Of a DNA stretch of 64,000 bases, positions 44,814 through 54,740 are shown piece after piece; the stretch's first letter is position 1, and each line of letters begins with the position of its first letter. Below the pieces are notes generated by a model. It was given only the letters and a program-made list of their open reading frames with translations, was not told the origin of the DNA and did not search any database. Origin of the DNA: Fervidicella metallireducens AeB (GTDB lineage Bacteria > Bacillota > Clostridia > Clostridiales > Caloramatoraceae); assembly GCF_000601455.1 (NCBI RefSeq), contig NZ_AZQP01000012.1, forward strand, positions 1-64,000, given 5' to 3'. Both the position numbers and the translations under genes were made by a program.

Positions 44814-44829
44814 AATTTTATTCAGCTCC
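44802..44829. terminator. Bidirectional terminator
   Basis: This is a perfect 28-bp palindrome (arms 44802-44815 and 44816-44829, GGAGCTGAATAAAA half) overlapping the stop codon of the PrcB-domain gene and facing the aspartate kinase stop. Confidence 0.85.
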
Positions 44830-44833
44830 TTAT

Positions 44834-46027
44834 TTATAATTCAAATTCCTTGGCTACTAAAGCTACTGCCTTCATCTTATCCTCTGATTTAATAGCACAT
44901 GTGATTCTTATTTCAGAGGTAGTTATCATCTTGGCTTCTATATTACTTTCTGAGAAAAGCTTAAATATTTTCGCCGCAACTCCGGATGTAGTCTTCATTC
45001 CTATACCCACAACAGAAAACTTACATATGTTTTCATCGATAAATATTTGTTGTTCCTCTGCGTAACCTCTTAAAACTACCAGACATTCCCTTAACTCTTC
45101 CTTAGGAATTGTAAATGAAATACTTGTCACTCCATTGTCAGGGGTAGTCTGGCTTATCATATCTATATTTATTTTTTTTGCAGCTATTGCCTGAAATATC
45201 TCTGCTAAAAGTGTAATATCATACTTTATATTTTTTAAAGTTATAGCTACATCGCTATCAACGGCGGCTATACCTGTTATAGGTTTATTTTCCACTCCTC
45301 TAACCTCCCTTATATAGGTACCTTTTATATCACTACAGCTTAATCCTACATATATTGGTATATTATACTTTTCACCAAGTTCAACTGAACGTGAATGCAT
45401 AACCTGTGCACCCAGGCTGGAAAGTTCAAGCATTTCTTCATAGGAAATTTCATCTATTTTTTTAGCTTCCTTATAAAGCCTAGGATCAACGCTGTAAATC
45501 CCATCTACATCCGTATATATTTCGCACTGTCCACTTAATTTAGCAGCGATTGCTACTGCTGATGTGTCAGAGCCTCCTCTTCCTAAAGTAGTTATCTCAC
45601 CTTCCTCAGAAATCCCCTGAAATCCCGCAATTATTACTATTTTACCTTCCAGAAGGGCTGACAAAATAACATCTTCATTTATATCTTCAATTAATGATTT
45701 CCCAAATGTACCATTGGTTGTTAGCTGGATTTGATATGCATTAAATGAAACAGCATCATATCCCATATCTTTAATTGCCATTGCAAGTAGAGCACTTGAA
45801 ACCATTTCCCCAGTTGCCAGCAGCGCATCTAACTCCCTTTTGCATGGATTAGTTGCAATTTCCTTTGCAAGATTAATTAAATCATCCGTTGTATCTCCCA
45901 TTGCAGAAACAACAACAACCATGTCATTCCCCTGATTTTTTTTATTTATTATGCTCTTAGCAACATTTTTTATTTTTTCTATTGTAGCTACTGAACTTCC
46001 TCCATATTTTTGAACAATAATTGCCAT
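44834..46027 (-). CDS. Aspartate kinase
   Basis: This enzyme makes aspartyl phosphate, the first step to lysine, threonine and methionine. The kinase N-terminus is KYGGSSVATIEKIKNVA, with the FQGISEEGEITTLGRGGSDTSAVAIAAKL substrate region and YTDVDGIYSVDPRL. The C-terminal third holds two ACT domains (ITLKNIKYDITLLAEIFQAI, FSVVGIGMKTTSGVAAKIFKLF) for amino-acid feedback. The length of 397 is typical of single-function enzymes. No lysine riboswitch is seen upstream. It is monocistronic here. Confidence 0.95.
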   Translation of the reverse strand: MAIIVQKYGGSSVATIEKIKNVAKSIINKKNQGNDMVVVVSAMGDTTDDLINLAKEIATNPCKRELDALLATGEMVSSALLAMAIKDMGYDAVSFNAYQIQLTTNGTFGKSLIEDINEDVILSALLEGKIVIIAGFQGISEEGEITTLGRGGSDTSAVAIAAKLSGQCEIYTDVDGIYSVDPRLYKEAKKIDEISYEEMLELSSLGAQVMHSRSVELGEKYNIPIYVGLSCSDIKGTYIREVRGVENKPITGIAAVDSDVAITLKNIKYDITLLAEIFQAIAAKKINIDMISQTTPDNGVTSISFTIPKEELRECLVVLRGYAEEQQIFIDENICKFSVVGIGMKTTSGVAAKIFKLFSESNIEAKMITTSEIRITCAIKSEDKMKAVALVAKEFEL

Positions 46028-46137
46028 TTTACACCTCTCAAACTTTCAAAGAATTTAGCTTTACTTCTTAGTATGCCAACTCATTTACTTAACTATTAAA
46101 AACTCCATACCCAATTAATGCTTTTAATTTATTTGAT

Positions 46138-46166
46138 ATTTTATCATGTATTTTTATTCAATTCAA
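46138..46166 (-). promoter_or_regulatory. Aspartate kinase promoter
   Basis: TTGAAT (46166-46161), 17 bp, TAAAAT (46143-46138), about 110 bp upstream of the start codon. Confidence 0.55.
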
Positions 46167-46304
46167 CCGTATTTTTATTCTGAATTATATTAATAATAAG
46201 TATGTGTCCCTTAGATTGCCCTTCACAAAATCTTTATAACTTTTTTTTATACTTAAAATAGCTAAAATTTAATCTAATTTAGCAAATTTTTAATTAGGTG
46301 GGTG

Positions 46305-47747
46305 ATGGTTTTGAGTATTAAAAAAGAAGTTTTAACCGTGCATGGAATGACCTGTACGGCTTGTGAAGAGAGAATTATTAGATCCCTAAGCAAAATGGAA
46401 GGAATATTAAGCGTTAGGGTAAAACTTTCAATGCAGAAGGTTGAAATTGACTATGACACTGAGCTGTGTAATATTCCAATGATTAAAGAAACTTTAATGA
46501 ATCTTGGGTATTATACAGAAAACTCTTTAAATTACAAAATTATAGGTATTTTTATTATTGTAGCTGCAACACTATTTCTTGGACACTTTTCTACAGGATT
46601 TGATATCACCTCAAAAGCAGAAAATGCTTCATATTTTATGTTATTTGCCCTTGGGTTCTTAACATCAATACATTGTGTTGGTATGTGTGGTGGTTTAATG
46701 TTATCACAAAGTATTTCTGAAGATACGTCAAGTAAGTTTAAGGCTATGAAACCAGCTCTGTTATACAATGCAGGAAGGGTTATCTCCTATACAATTCTTG
46801 GTTGTATAGTTGGTTCTTTAGGCTCTGTGATTTCTCTTTCCTTAGTCTTTAAGGCTGGACTTCAAATCTTTGCCGGACTTTTTATGATTATTATGGGTTT
46901 TAACATCGCTGGATTCAATTTATTTAGAAGGTTTTTAATACATTTTCCATGGTCAGCATGTTCAATAAATAAAAATGGAAAAGGACCTTTTATAGTAGGT
47001 ATACTTAATGGATTTATTCCATGCGGACCTCTTCAAACAATGCAAATTTATGCTTTAAGTACTGGAAGTGCTTACAAAGGCGGAGTTTCTATGTTAGCTT
47101 TTGCACTAGGAACAGTACCTTTAATGCTAACCTTTGGGGCTGTTACTGGAATATTGAGTAAAAATCTTACTAAAGATTTAGTAAAATTAAGTGGTATCTT
47201 TATTATTATATTAGGTCTTGTGATGGGCAAACGCGGTCTTGCATTAGCAGGACTTAATATTTCTCCCATGGCTATTCTATCAAATAAAAAAACTTCCGAT
47301 ATATCCTCTATAACCTCATCTAAAGCAGTGATTAAGGATGGTATTCAAACAATAACCATAACTGCTGACAGATTAGGTTATAACCCTGGTGTAGTTTATG
47401 TACAAAAGTCTATTCCTGTTAAATGGATAATAAATGGGAAGGTAATAACTTCATGTAATAATCAGATTATTGTTCCATCACTTGGTATACAAAAGAACTT
47501 AGAGGATGGTGAAAATATTATTGAGTTTACACCTGAGAAAACAGGTGACATAAACTATAGTTGCTGGATGGGTATGTTAACTGGCGTTATTAGAGTTGTA
47601 GATGATCTTTCGACATTTGATGTTTCAAACTCTTCCCAAACAACTACAGTAAATAATGTGGATTGTTGTGCAGTAAGAAACCTTCAATCTTCATCCGGTA
47701 AACCTGAATTAACTGATAAAAATAATAAAATTGACTCTAATAAATAA
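46305..47747 (+). CDS. HMA-UreH/DsbD-like-cupredoxin fusion membrane protein (copper handling)
   Basis: Three parts are visible. Residues ~5-70 are a heavy-metal-associated domain with GMTCTACE. Residues ~75-320 hold seven or so membrane segments of the UreH/SafE (DsbD_2) type with SIHCVGMCGGLMLSQ and NGFIPCGPLQTM. Residues ~340-440 form a cupredoxin-like domain with a Cys in VITSCNNQII and ligands in NYSCWMGM. The tail contains DCC. All three parts bind or move copper in known proteins, so a role in copper trafficking or export is likely. It converges with copA. The ATG at 46305 is only 3 bp from AGGTGG, and TTG at 46311 is an alternative start. Confidence 0.8.
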   Translation: MVLSIKKEVLTVHGMTCTACEERIIRSLSKMEGILSVRVKLSMQKVEIDYDTELCNIPMIKETLMNLGYYTENSLNYKIIGIFIIVAATLFLGHFSTGFDITSKAENASYFMLFALGFLTSIHCVGMCGGLMLSQSISEDTSSKFKAMKPALLYNAGRVISYTILGCIVGSLGSVISLSLVFKAGLQIFAGLFMIIMGFNIAGFNLFRRFLIHFPWSACSINKNGKGPFIVGILNGFIPCGPLQTMQIYALSTGSAYKGGVSMLAFALGTVPLMLTFGAVTGILSKNLTKDLVKLSGIFIIILGLVMGKRGLALAGLNISPMAILSNKKTSDISSITSSKAVIKDGIQTITITADRLGYNPGVVYVQKSIPVKWIINGKVITSCNNQIIVPSLGIQKNLEDGENIIEFTPEKTGDINYSCWMGMLTGVIRVVDDLSTFDVSNSSQTTTVNNVDCCAVRNLQSSSGKPELTDKNNKIDSNK

Positions 47748-47776
47748 AATTGATTAAATCCTATTTCAAATAAAAT

Positions 47777-47802
47777 AACTGACTGCTTAAAAGCAGCCAG
47801 TT
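47777..47802 (-). terminator. copA terminator
   Basis: AACTG/CAGTT outer and CTGCTT/AAGCAG inner stems (47777-47802) are followed on the minus strand by ATTTTATTTG. It can also act for the convergent fusion gene. Confidence 0.75.
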
Positions 47803-47805
47803 ATC

Positions 47806-50034
47806 TTATTTTAGAGGTTTAAATTTTTTTAATCTTAATGCATTCATTAGAACTGATACTGAACTAAAGCTCATAACAAAAGCTGCAATAATTGGATTTA
47901 AAAGTGGTCCCCCAAATAAATACAGAACCCCCATAGCAACTGGTATACATAAAACGTTATATCCAAATGCCCAGAACAAATTTTGCTTAATGTTTTTTAT
48001 AGTGTGTCTACTTAGTTGAATTGCAGTTGGTACATCTAAAAGGTCGCTTCTCATAAGGATTATGTCAGCTGATTCTATTGCAACATCTGTACCAGAGCCA
48101 ATGGCAATTCCTAAATCTGCCTGAGCAAGTGCAGGGGCATCATTGATTCCGTCGCCAACCATAGCAACCTTTTTACCCTCACCTTGGAGCTTTGCTACCT
48201 CTACTGCCTTGTCTTGTGGAAGTACTTCAGCCAGAACCCTATTTATACCTACTTGTTTTGCAATTGCTTCTGCTGTCTTTTTGTTATCTCCAGTTATCAT
48301 TGCAACTTCTATACCCATTTTACAAAGTATATTAATTGCTTTTTTACTATTTTCCTTCACAGTGTCAGCAACTGCTATTATTCCGCTTAACTTTCCATCA
48401 ATAGATATATACATTGGAGTTTTTCCCTGACATGCAAGGTCATATGATACTTCTTCCATTTTTTCTAAGGGGATACCCTCCTTGATCATAAGCCTTTTAT
48501 TACCGAGCAAAATAAAACTATTATCAATTTTTACCTCTACCCCATAACCTGGTATAGCCCTAAATGACTCTAGTTTCTTTAATTCAATTTTTTCTTCTTC
48601 AGCAGCCCTTACTATTGCCTCACCCAAGGGGTGCTCTGAACCTTTTTCGGCTGATGCAGCAAGCTGAAGTAGATAATCCCTATCACAATCTCCTTTTGTT
48701 ACTATATCTGTAACCTTAGGTTTCCCTTCTGTTATAGTACCTGTTTTATCAAATACAATTGTTTGGATTTTATAAGCTGTTTCAAGGGCAGTGCCATTTT
48801 TTATTAGTATACCATTTTCAGCACCCTTTCCCGTTCCAACCATTATAGCTGTTGGGGTAGCAAGCCCCAATGCACAGGGACAGGCAATTATCAATACAGA
48901 AATAAAAATTGTTAAAACAAAAATAGGGGTTTCACCTATTATATACCATGCAATTGATGATATTAATGCTAATCCTATTACAGTTGGAACAAAGTATCCA
49001 GATATCATATCAGCCATTCTGGCAATGGGGGCTTTAGAACCCTGAGCTTCTTCCACCAATTTTATTATTTGGGCAAGGACTGTATCTTGTCCGACTTTTG
49101 TTGCTTTGTACCTTATTAATCCATTTTTGTTTATACTTGCACCAATTACTTTGTCCCCAACAGTCTTTTCCACAGGAATACTTTCTCCTGTAAGCATCGA
49201 CTCATCGATTGAAGTTGTTCCATCTACAATCTCTCCATCTACGGGTAACTTTTCTCCTGGTTTTACCACAATTATATCTCCAACCTCAACTTTATCAATG
49301 AGAATTTCAATTTCTTCATCATTTCTAATAATTCTTGCTGTTTTTGGTGCCAGCCCTATAAGTTTTTTTATTGCCTCTGATGTCTTCCCCTTTGTAACTG
49401 CTTCTAAATATTTACCTAATGTTATGAGTGTGAGGATTACACCTGCAGATTCAAAATACAGCTCATAAGCATAATCTATATTTCCATTTAAAATTTGATA
49501 TATAGCAAAGAGCCCATATAAAAATGCAGCTGATGTTCCTATTGCAATTAAAGAATCCATGTTGGGAGTTCCCTTAACTAAAGATTTAAATCCTGTTTTA
49601 AAAAATTTATTCCCCGCCACCATAATCGGAATAACTAGTACAAGCTGTATTGTACCAAAATTACTAGGATTAATCATGGGATCTATAATCTTTGGAAGCT
49701 GATATCCAAGCATATGCCCCATTGAAATTATCAATAAAGGTATAGTAAATGTAAGTGAAAAAATAAACCTTCGCCATAAATGGTTAGTTTCTTCCTCTTT
49801 TTTCCCCTTATCAAGATGCACTTCATCATCAAGAGCCTTATATCCCGCCTTTTCAATTGCTTTTTTTATATCATATACTTTTAATTTTGATGGCTCATAA
49901 GTTACATTTAACTTTTCCGTTGCAAAATTTACATTCGCCTCAATTATTCCATCTAGTTTTTTCACAGCCCTTTCTACTGCTTTAGCACATGCAGCACATG
50001 TCATTCCTTCAATTTTAAATATCTTATTTTGCAT
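47806..50034 (-). CDS. copA: Copper-exporting P1B-type ATPase
   Basis: This is a Cu+ efflux pump. One N-terminal metal-binding domain has [11 protein letters not shown] (C13, C16). Eight membrane segments follow, with the Cu motif CPC in [23 protein letters not shown] is the phosphorylation site, HPLG is in the nucleotide domain, and [10 protein letters not shown] is the hinge. The late motif has N in [16 protein letters not shown] and MSFSSVSV, typical of Cu(I) pumps. The length of 742 is slightly short because only one HMA domain is present. The lipoprotein gene ends 8 bp upstream, so both form one operon. Confidence 0.96.
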   Translation of the reverse strand: MQNKIFKIEGMTCAACAKAVERAVKKLDGIIEANVNFATEKLNVTYEPSKLKVYDIKKAIEKAGYKALDDEVHLDKGKKEEETNHLWRRFIFSLTFTIPLLIISMGHMLGYQLPKIIDPMINPSNFGTIQLVLVIPIMVAGNKFFKTGFKSLVKGTPNMDSLIAIGTSAAFLYGLFAIYQILNGNIDYAYELYFESAGVILTLITLGKYLEAVTKGKTSEAIKKLIGLAPKTARIIRNDEEIEILIDKVEVGDIIVVKPGEKLPVDGEIVDGTTSIDESMLTGESIPVEKTVGDKVIGASINKNGLIRYKATKVGQDTVLAQIIKLVEEAQGSKAPIARMADMISGYFVPTVIGLALISSIAWYIIGETPIFVLTIFISVLIIACPCALGLATPTAIMVGTGKGAENGILIKNGTALETAYKIQTIVFDKTGTITEGKPKVTDIVTKGDCDRDYLLQLAASAEKGSEHPLGEAIVRAAEEEKIELKKLESFRAIPGYGVEVKIDNSFILLGNKRLMIKEGIPLEKMEEVSYDLACQGKTPMYISIDGKLSGIIAVADTVKENSKKAINILCKMGIEVAMITGDNKKTAEAIAKQVGINRVLAEVLPQDKAVEVAKLQGEGKKVAMVGDGINDAPALAQADLGIAIGSGTDVAIESADIILMRSDLLDVPTAIQLSRHTIKNIKQNLFWAFGYNVLCIPVAMGVLYLFGGPLLNPIIAAFVMSFSSVSVLMNALRLKKFKPLK

Positions 50035-50042
50035 TTTATCAC

Positions 50043-50756
50043 CTACTTCAATTTAAAAGTCTTTATCAATAGATCTGGTGTAATTCCAATTCCATTTGTG
50101 TCATCTGTTGTTTTCTTTAACTTCCAACCAGATTCTTGAATTTTATTTATATCTAAACCTGCTTTTATTAGCGGTTCTGCTTTCAACACAAATATTATGT
50201 CAGCATTATTTGAGCCCAATTCTTTAACCCATTGAACTTCATTTCCATCCCCAAGGTTGAGTTTATAGAATTTACTTCCCTTATCATAGACAACTAAATC
50301 TTCATTTTCTTTTAATATTCTTCTTAATGCATCTTCTGAACCATTTGAATTTTGATTTTTATCACTAACATTGTAAGGTTTAATTAACAAATTAGGTAGT
50401 TCTACTCCCTCTTCAATTCCTGATGGTTTAAATATCCACCCATTCTTGTCTAGCTTGTTTACGTCAAGTCCAGCATTTATAAATGGGTCTGCAAGTATAA
50501 CCATAGCAAAATCCGCTTTGTTGGCTCCCATATTTTTGGTCCATTCGAACTTTTCACCTGTAGGAAGTTTAAATCCCCAATGTTGAAGAGCTTTATGAAA
50601 TCCCTTTTTCTCTGGGTATGCTTTTACTATTTTATTGAAAGCTTCTAGTCCACCTTGTGCATCAGAATTTAACTCCCCCTTTCTGGTACAACCTATTGAA
50701 GTTAATATAAATATTGATATTACAGTTATAGATAATAATTTCTTTAATCTTTTCAT
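50043..50756 (-). CDS. Lipoprotein with internal repeat, upstream of copA
   Basis: The signal peptide has lipobox LTSIGC, giving a surface lipoprotein of ~237 residues. The mature part contains two related ~60-residue units. The first has [33 protein letters not shown]; the second has [33 protein letters not shown]. Both continue into a GW-F/L-K segment and an I-K-x-(Y/F) strand. No His/Met-rich copper site stands out and I do not recognise the family. Being 8 bp ahead of copA suggests a metal-linked periphery role. The ATG at 50756 follows AAGGAG. Confidence 0.7.
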   Translation of the reverse strand: MKRLKKLLSITVISIFILTSIGCTRKGELNSDAQGGLEAFNKIVKAYPEKKGFHKALQHWGFKLPTGEKFEWTKNMGANKADFAMVILADPFINAGLDVNKLDKNGWIFKPSGIEEGVELPNLLIKPYNVSDKNQNSNGSEDALRRILKENEDLVVYDKGSKFYKLNLGDGNEVQWVKELGSNNADIIFVLKAEPLIKAGLDINKIQESGWKLKKTTDDTNGIGITPDLLIKTFKLK

Positions 50757-50799
50757 ATTAAACATCTCCTTTTCTATTTTATAAAAATATAATAATCTA

Positions 50800-50809
50800 T
50801 TCATATGAA
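50800..50809. promoter_or_regulatory. Palindrome in the lipoprotein-copA promoter region
   Basis: TTCATATGAA lies 44 bp upstream of the lipoprotein start, in the gap between it and the terminator at 50829-50864. It is a candidate operator; the regulator is unknown. Confidence 0.35.
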
Positions 50810-50828
50810 GATTTTATAAAGAAAACTG

Positions 50829-50864
50829 GCTATGCAAAATGAAAGGTATTCCATTTTGCATAGC
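50829..50864 (-). terminator. Terminator of the RR-HK operon
   Basis: GCTATGCAAAATG (50829-50841) pairs with CATTTTGCATAGC (50852-50864), and CAGTTTTCTTTAT follows on the minus strand. Confidence 0.85.
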
Positions 50865-50866
50865 AA

Positions 50867-52231
50867 TTATGCTTTTCTAAAATGCATAGTGAATTTAGTA
50901 CCTATATTTTCTTTACTCTCAACATCGATGTATACACCATGCAAGCTTAATATTCTCTTTACAATAGTTAAACCAATTCCTTTTCCATTATCTTTTCCGT
51001 TTCTGTTTCCTTTGTAAAGCCTTTCAAAGACAAAAGGAAGATCCTTTTCCCTTATTCCAATTCCATTGTCACTTACACAAACAACTATAAAATTTCTATC
51101 TTCCTTAAATTCGATCTCTATTTTACCTGAATAATGGGTAAATTTGATAGCATTTGATAACAAATTGATAAATACTTGCTTCAATTTGTCATAGTCTCCT
51201 AAAATTATATATTTCCCCTTCTTATCATCTTTCAAAACTAAATTTATATTCTTAGCCTTAGCTTCAATTGAAAAATCTTTGATTACACTTTCAGCTACAT
51301 CCTTTAAAGAAATTCTTTCTTTTTTAATCTTTATTTCAACAGCATCATACTCTTTTAATATATTTAAATCATTAAGAAGTTTTCCAAACCTTACAACTTC
51401 ACTATTTAATGCAACTAACCTTTCCTTTGATATTTCATATACTCCATCAATCATTGCTTCAAGATTATTCTGAAAAACGTTCAAAGGGGTTCTAATTTCA
51501 TGTGTAATGTCTGCTATCAGCCGTTTTCTAAGCAAATCTTGGTACTTCAGTTTCTCACCTAAATCATTTATACTAAGACGCAAATTTTCAATCTCTTCAA
51601 TATCACTTTTTCTTTCTGAACGCACTTCATAGTTACCTTCAGACATACGAACAGATATATCAGAAATTTCCTTTATTGGGATAGAAAATTGCTTTGATAT
51701 AATTACACTGATAAATATAGTTATTAATATGGTAATAACTATACTTGCAGCCATGCTTTTATTAATAGAAATCTTGAAATTCACATCCTCCTCTGAAAGC
51801 AGTATTGAAGAATATTGACCTATTGACGCATAACCAACAACTTCCCCATTGATATGAATAGGAAAATCGTAGGTTTTATATATACCTTTATTCTGACCTT
51901 CCATCATATGAAAGTGTATCTTAGCCCGAATATCCTCTGGGTTCATTGTCCATACAATCCTTTTATTTTGATCTAATAAAGCTAGACAATAATTGCTCAT
52001 ATACGCCTCATGCATTAACTCAACTCCAGAGTCCTTAGTCCACTTCCCATCTCTTTTATATACCTCTTTAAAATACTCGACTATTCTCTGATTTCTTTTT
52101 TCTTGATTATCAGCTACATATTTACTAAATTCATTATTTACTGTCATATTAACCAGTACAGCTGATAATAAAATAGATATAACAGAAAATGCTACTATAT
52201 AAATGCTTAACTTTTTTCTTATACTCTGCAT
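50867..52231 (-). CDS. Sensor histidine kinase
   Basis: This is a classic membrane kinase of 454 residues. TM1 is at ~8-28, an extracellular sensor of ~130 residues follows, and TM2 is at ~165-187. Next come a HAMP linker (SKQFSIPIKEISDISVRMSEGNYEVR), an H-box with the phospho-His in ITHEIRTPLNVFQNN, the N-box LINLLSNAIKF, and G-boxes VSDNGIGI and GKGIGLTIV. The extracellular part (HFHMMEGQNKGIYKTYDFPIHINGE) has several His/Met. It starts 1 bp after the response regulator ends. Copper sensing is possible from the neighbouring copA but unproven. Confidence 0.93.
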   Translation of the reverse strand: MQSIRKKLSIYIVAFSVISILLSAVLVNMTVNNEFSKYVADNQEKRNQRIVEYFKEVYKRDGKWTKDSGVELMHEAYMSNYCLALLDQNKRIVWTMNPEDIRAKIHFHMMEGQNKGIYKTYDFPIHINGEVVGYASIGQYSSILLSEEDVNFKISINKSMAASIVITILITIFISVIISKQFSIPIKEISDISVRMSEGNYEVRSERKSDIEEIENLRLSINDLGEKLKYQDLLRKRLIADITHEIRTPLNVFQNNLEAMIDGVYEISKERLVALNSEVVRFGKLLNDLNILKEYDAVEIKIKKERISLKDVAESVIKDFSIEAKAKNINLVLKDDKKGKYIILGDYDKLKQVFINLLSNAIKFTHYSGKIEIEFKEDRNFIVVCVSDNGIGIREKDLPFVFERLYKGNRNGKDNGKGIGLTIVKRILSLHGVYIDVESKENIGTKFTMHFRKA

Positions 52232-52915
52232 TTAGTTGTCACCACCAAACTTATATCCAACCCTGGTTACAGTCTTTATATATTTAGGGTTTTTACTATC
52301 AACTTCTATCTTCTTACGAAGATTTTTGATATGAACATCAATAGTTCTATCAAATCCTTCAAAGTCAATGCCCAGAACACTTTCAATCAGCTTCTCCCTT
52401 GACATTACTTTCCCCTTATTAGTAATTAAAGCGTTGAGTATATTGAATTCATTGGGAGTTAAAGCAACCTCCTTTCCCCTTACTGTTACAACCCTGCTAT
52501 CTCTATTTATCAATAAATTCCCATTATCTATATTTATTGTGGAATCTGACTTATATTCTATACGTCTAAATAAAGCATTAACCCTTGCTGTAAGCTCCCT
52601 TGGGCTAAATGGTTTTACAAGATATTCATCTGCTCCTAGATTAAGTCCATCAATTCTGTCCCCCTCAGTTCCTTTAGCAGTAAGCATAAATATATATACA
52701 TCTGAAACATTTCTTATTATTCTGCATATTTCTTCTCCATCGATATCAGGCAACATCAAATCAAGAATTATTAATTTAAATCCAATCTCCTTAAATAACT
52801 TTATACCCTCTAATCCACTTGTTGTACAAATAACAGAATATCCTTCTTTTTCAAGATATGCCTTTATAACACTAGATACTTTTTCTTCATCTTCTATAAC
52901 TAGAATATTTCTCAT
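52232..52915 (-). CDS. OmpR/PhoB-family response regulator
   Basis: The receiver domain (1-115) has the acidic pair in VIEDEEKV, the phospho-Asp in LIILDLMLPDIDGEE, the Thr in MLTAKG and the Lys in YLVKPFSPRELTARV. The C-terminal winged helix (~130-227) has VALTPNEFNILNALITNKGKVMSREKLIE and RTIDVHIKNLRKKI. It pairs with the kinase encoded directly downstream. Its targets are unknown; nearby candidates are the lipoprotein-copA operon and the symporter region, which share GAAGATT-type sequences. Confidence 0.94.
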   Translation of the reverse strand: MRNILVIEDEEKVSSVIKAYLEKEGYSVICTTSGLEGIKLFKEIGFKLIILDLMLPDIDGEEICRIIRNVSDVYIFMLTAKGTEGDRIDGLNLGADEYLVKPFSPRELTARVNALFRRIEYKSDSTINIDNGNLLINRDSRVVTVRGKEVALTPNEFNILNALITNKGKVMSREKLIESVLGIDFEGFDRTIDVHIKNLRKKIEVDSKNPKYIKTVTRVGYKFGGDN

Positions 52916-53013
52916 TACCTACCAACCTTTCTCAAAAACTTAGTAATATAAAATATCAGTTTGATTTTAATACTTTATCTTTTTATAGCTGCCATATAGA
53001 CTTAAAATATAAA

Positions 53014-53047
53014 AACTAAAGATGAAGCACAAGCACCATCTTTAGTT
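53014..53047 (-). terminator. Terminator of the symporter gene
   Basis: AACTAAAGATG (53014-53024) pairs with CATCTTTAGTT (53037-53047), and TTTTATATTTT follows on the minus strand. Confidence 0.8.
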
Positions 53048-53067
53048 CATTAATTATTCAATAAATA

Positions 53068-54387
53068 CTATGCACTTATCTCTAATTCTTTATCTAAGTT
53101 GCTATTGAATGCATGTCTATCGAATTCTTTTTCTGAATTGGCTACTATTAACGTTGTCACAGCTGCTCCTGTAACATTTGTCATTGTTCTTGCCATATCT
53201 AAAATTACATCAATACCAAGCAACATTCCTAGACCTTCAATTGGTAATCCAAGAGTTGACAACACAACTACAGCTGCCATTGTAGCTGTTCCTGGTACTC
53301 CAGCAATCCCTATAGAAGAAATAATTGTTGTAAAAACTAGAAGAACATAATGGCTAAAAGTAAGGTTTAAATTAAAGATATTAGCAACAAAAACAGCAAC
53401 TATAGCTGGATAAATTCCTCCACATGCATTCATACCAATTGTTGCACCCATAGGTGCTGTAAAACTCGCTATTTTCTCTGAAATTTTAACATTATCTGTT
53501 AATACCTTCAATGTTACAGGCAGTGTTCCATAACTGCTTTGCGTAGAAAATGCAACTACCTGTGCAGGATATATCTTTTTAAAGAATCTCAATGGGTTAA
53601 CTTTAACCACAAAAGTAAGTAAGCCTCCATGCACTAAAATAATATGAAGAAAGCATGCGATATAAAGAGCTATAATCACTTTTATAAGTGGTAACAACAC
53701 CTCTAAGCCGTACTCTGAAGAAACTGTTGCTAGTAAGGATAAAACTCCATAGGGTGTTAATTTCATTATCATTTTAGTTATTCTAAACATTATTTTCTCA
53801 AATGAATCTATGAATTCTTTTACAGCCTTTACTGTATTAGGATTTTTATGTCCTTCAATTATTATAGCAGTAGCCAGGAATAACGAAAATACTACTACAG
53901 GGATAATTTTGCCCTCTGCCATTGAAGCTATAGGATTTTTAGGTACCATATTCATAAGTACTTCAACAAATGATGGTACCTCTTTTGCCTTAAAAGAGGC
54001 ATCTCCTATAAAATTCATTCCTTTTCCTACTTTCATTAGATTGCCCACAATTATACCGACTATTGTTGCAGCAGCTGTAGTAAGAAGCAATGATGTTATT
54101 GTTTTAAACCCGATACTCTTTAGTTGTTTTGGATTTTTTAAAGAAGTCATACTTGAGATTATCGTTGACATCACAAGTGGTATTACAACCATTTTAATAA
54201 GTGATACATAAGTACTTCCTATAGGGTATAGTAATTTTGTATTTTCCTTAAAAATTGTACCTATTACTGCACCTAAAAGCATGGCAATCAGGGTTCTAAT
54301 ACCAAAACCTACTTTCTTATTTTTCAGTAAATGTAAAAATCCAAATGAGATTAGTGATACAATTATAACAATATATATTTGATTCAT
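53068..54387 (-). CDS. DAACS-family amino acid:cation symporter, probable cystine importer (TcyP-like)
   Basis: This is a sodium/proton-coupled dicarboxylate/amino acid carrier with eight membrane segments and two hairpins. Family marks are VISSMTSLKNPKQLKSIGFKT, FSTQSSYGTLPVTLKVL (serine-rich hairpin 1), GATIGMNACGGIYPAIVAVF and VPGTATMAAVVVLSTLG, and LGIDVILDMARTMTNVTGAAV in the last segments. Family members carry glutamate, aspartate, C4-dicarboxylates or, for TcyP, cystine. The T-box upstream reads best as cysteine-specific, so cystine is my preferred substrate. The length of 439 is normal. Confidence 0.85.
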   Translation of the reverse strand: MNQIYIVIIVSLISFGFLHLLKNKKVGFGIRTLIAMLLGAVIGTIFKENTKLLYPIGSTYVSLIKMVVIPLVMSTIISSMTSLKNPKQLKSIGFKTITSLLLTTAAATIVGIIVGNLMKVGKGMNFIGDASFKAKEVPSFVEVLMNMVPKNPIASMAEGKIIPVVVFSLFLATAIIIEGHKNPNTVKAVKEFIDSFEKIMFRITKMIMKLTPYGVLSLLATVSSEYGLEVLLPLIKVIIALYIACFLHIILVHGGLLTFVVKVNPLRFFKKIYPAQVVAFSTQSSYGTLPVTLKVLTDNVKISEKIASFTAPMGATIGMNACGGIYPAIVAVFVANIFNLNLTFSHYVLLVFTTIISSIGIAGVPGTATMAAVVVLSTLGLPIEGLGMLLGIDVILDMARTMTNVTGAAVTTLIVANSEKEFDRHAFNSNLDKELEISA

Positions 54388-54444
54388 TATTTATCCTCCT
54401 TTTGTATAAAATTCTTTAGCTCCCAGGCCTTGAAGCTAAAACAA

Positions 54445-54705
54445 TAAAAAAACTCCTGCCCCTGTATCTACAGAGGCAGAAGTTAAACTTCCGCGGTTCC
54501 ACTCTGATTAGGTAAAAACACCCATCTCAATTCTGGTACATATATACCATATCTCTATAACGGGAGAACCCGTAACAGCCTACTAATTTTCAGCTTAACG
54601 CTCACAGGGGCACTTCAATTATATTATTTCATAAAGTTCTCTCAGCCTAGGAACCTCTCTCTGTCTGATAAATATAATCTACTTTTCCTGTTCATAGCGT
54701 TTGTC
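54445..54705 (-). ncRNA. T-box riboswitch, probably tRNA-Cys responsive
   Basis: The minus-strand leader begins with stem I (AACGCT at 54701-54696 pairing with AGCGTT at 54602-54597) and contains AGTAGA/GAA specifier-loop marks. The T-box AGAGTGGAACCGCGG lies at 54505-54491. A strong terminator follows (54484-54451) with a run of seven T. The specifier is read as TGC (54612-54610), one base off the plainest register, which would give GTG. UGGA in the T-box predicts a U discriminator, which fits tRNA-Cys and not tRNA-Val. Confidence 0.92.
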
Positions 54706-54740
54706 TTGTTTAATTTATTTACATAATATCATATTGTTGT

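Noticed and set aside
46028-46301. Lysine riboswitch before aspartate kinase
   Set aside because: The leader lacks the conserved lysine-aptamer segments and is AT-rich; only a sigma-A promoter was found.
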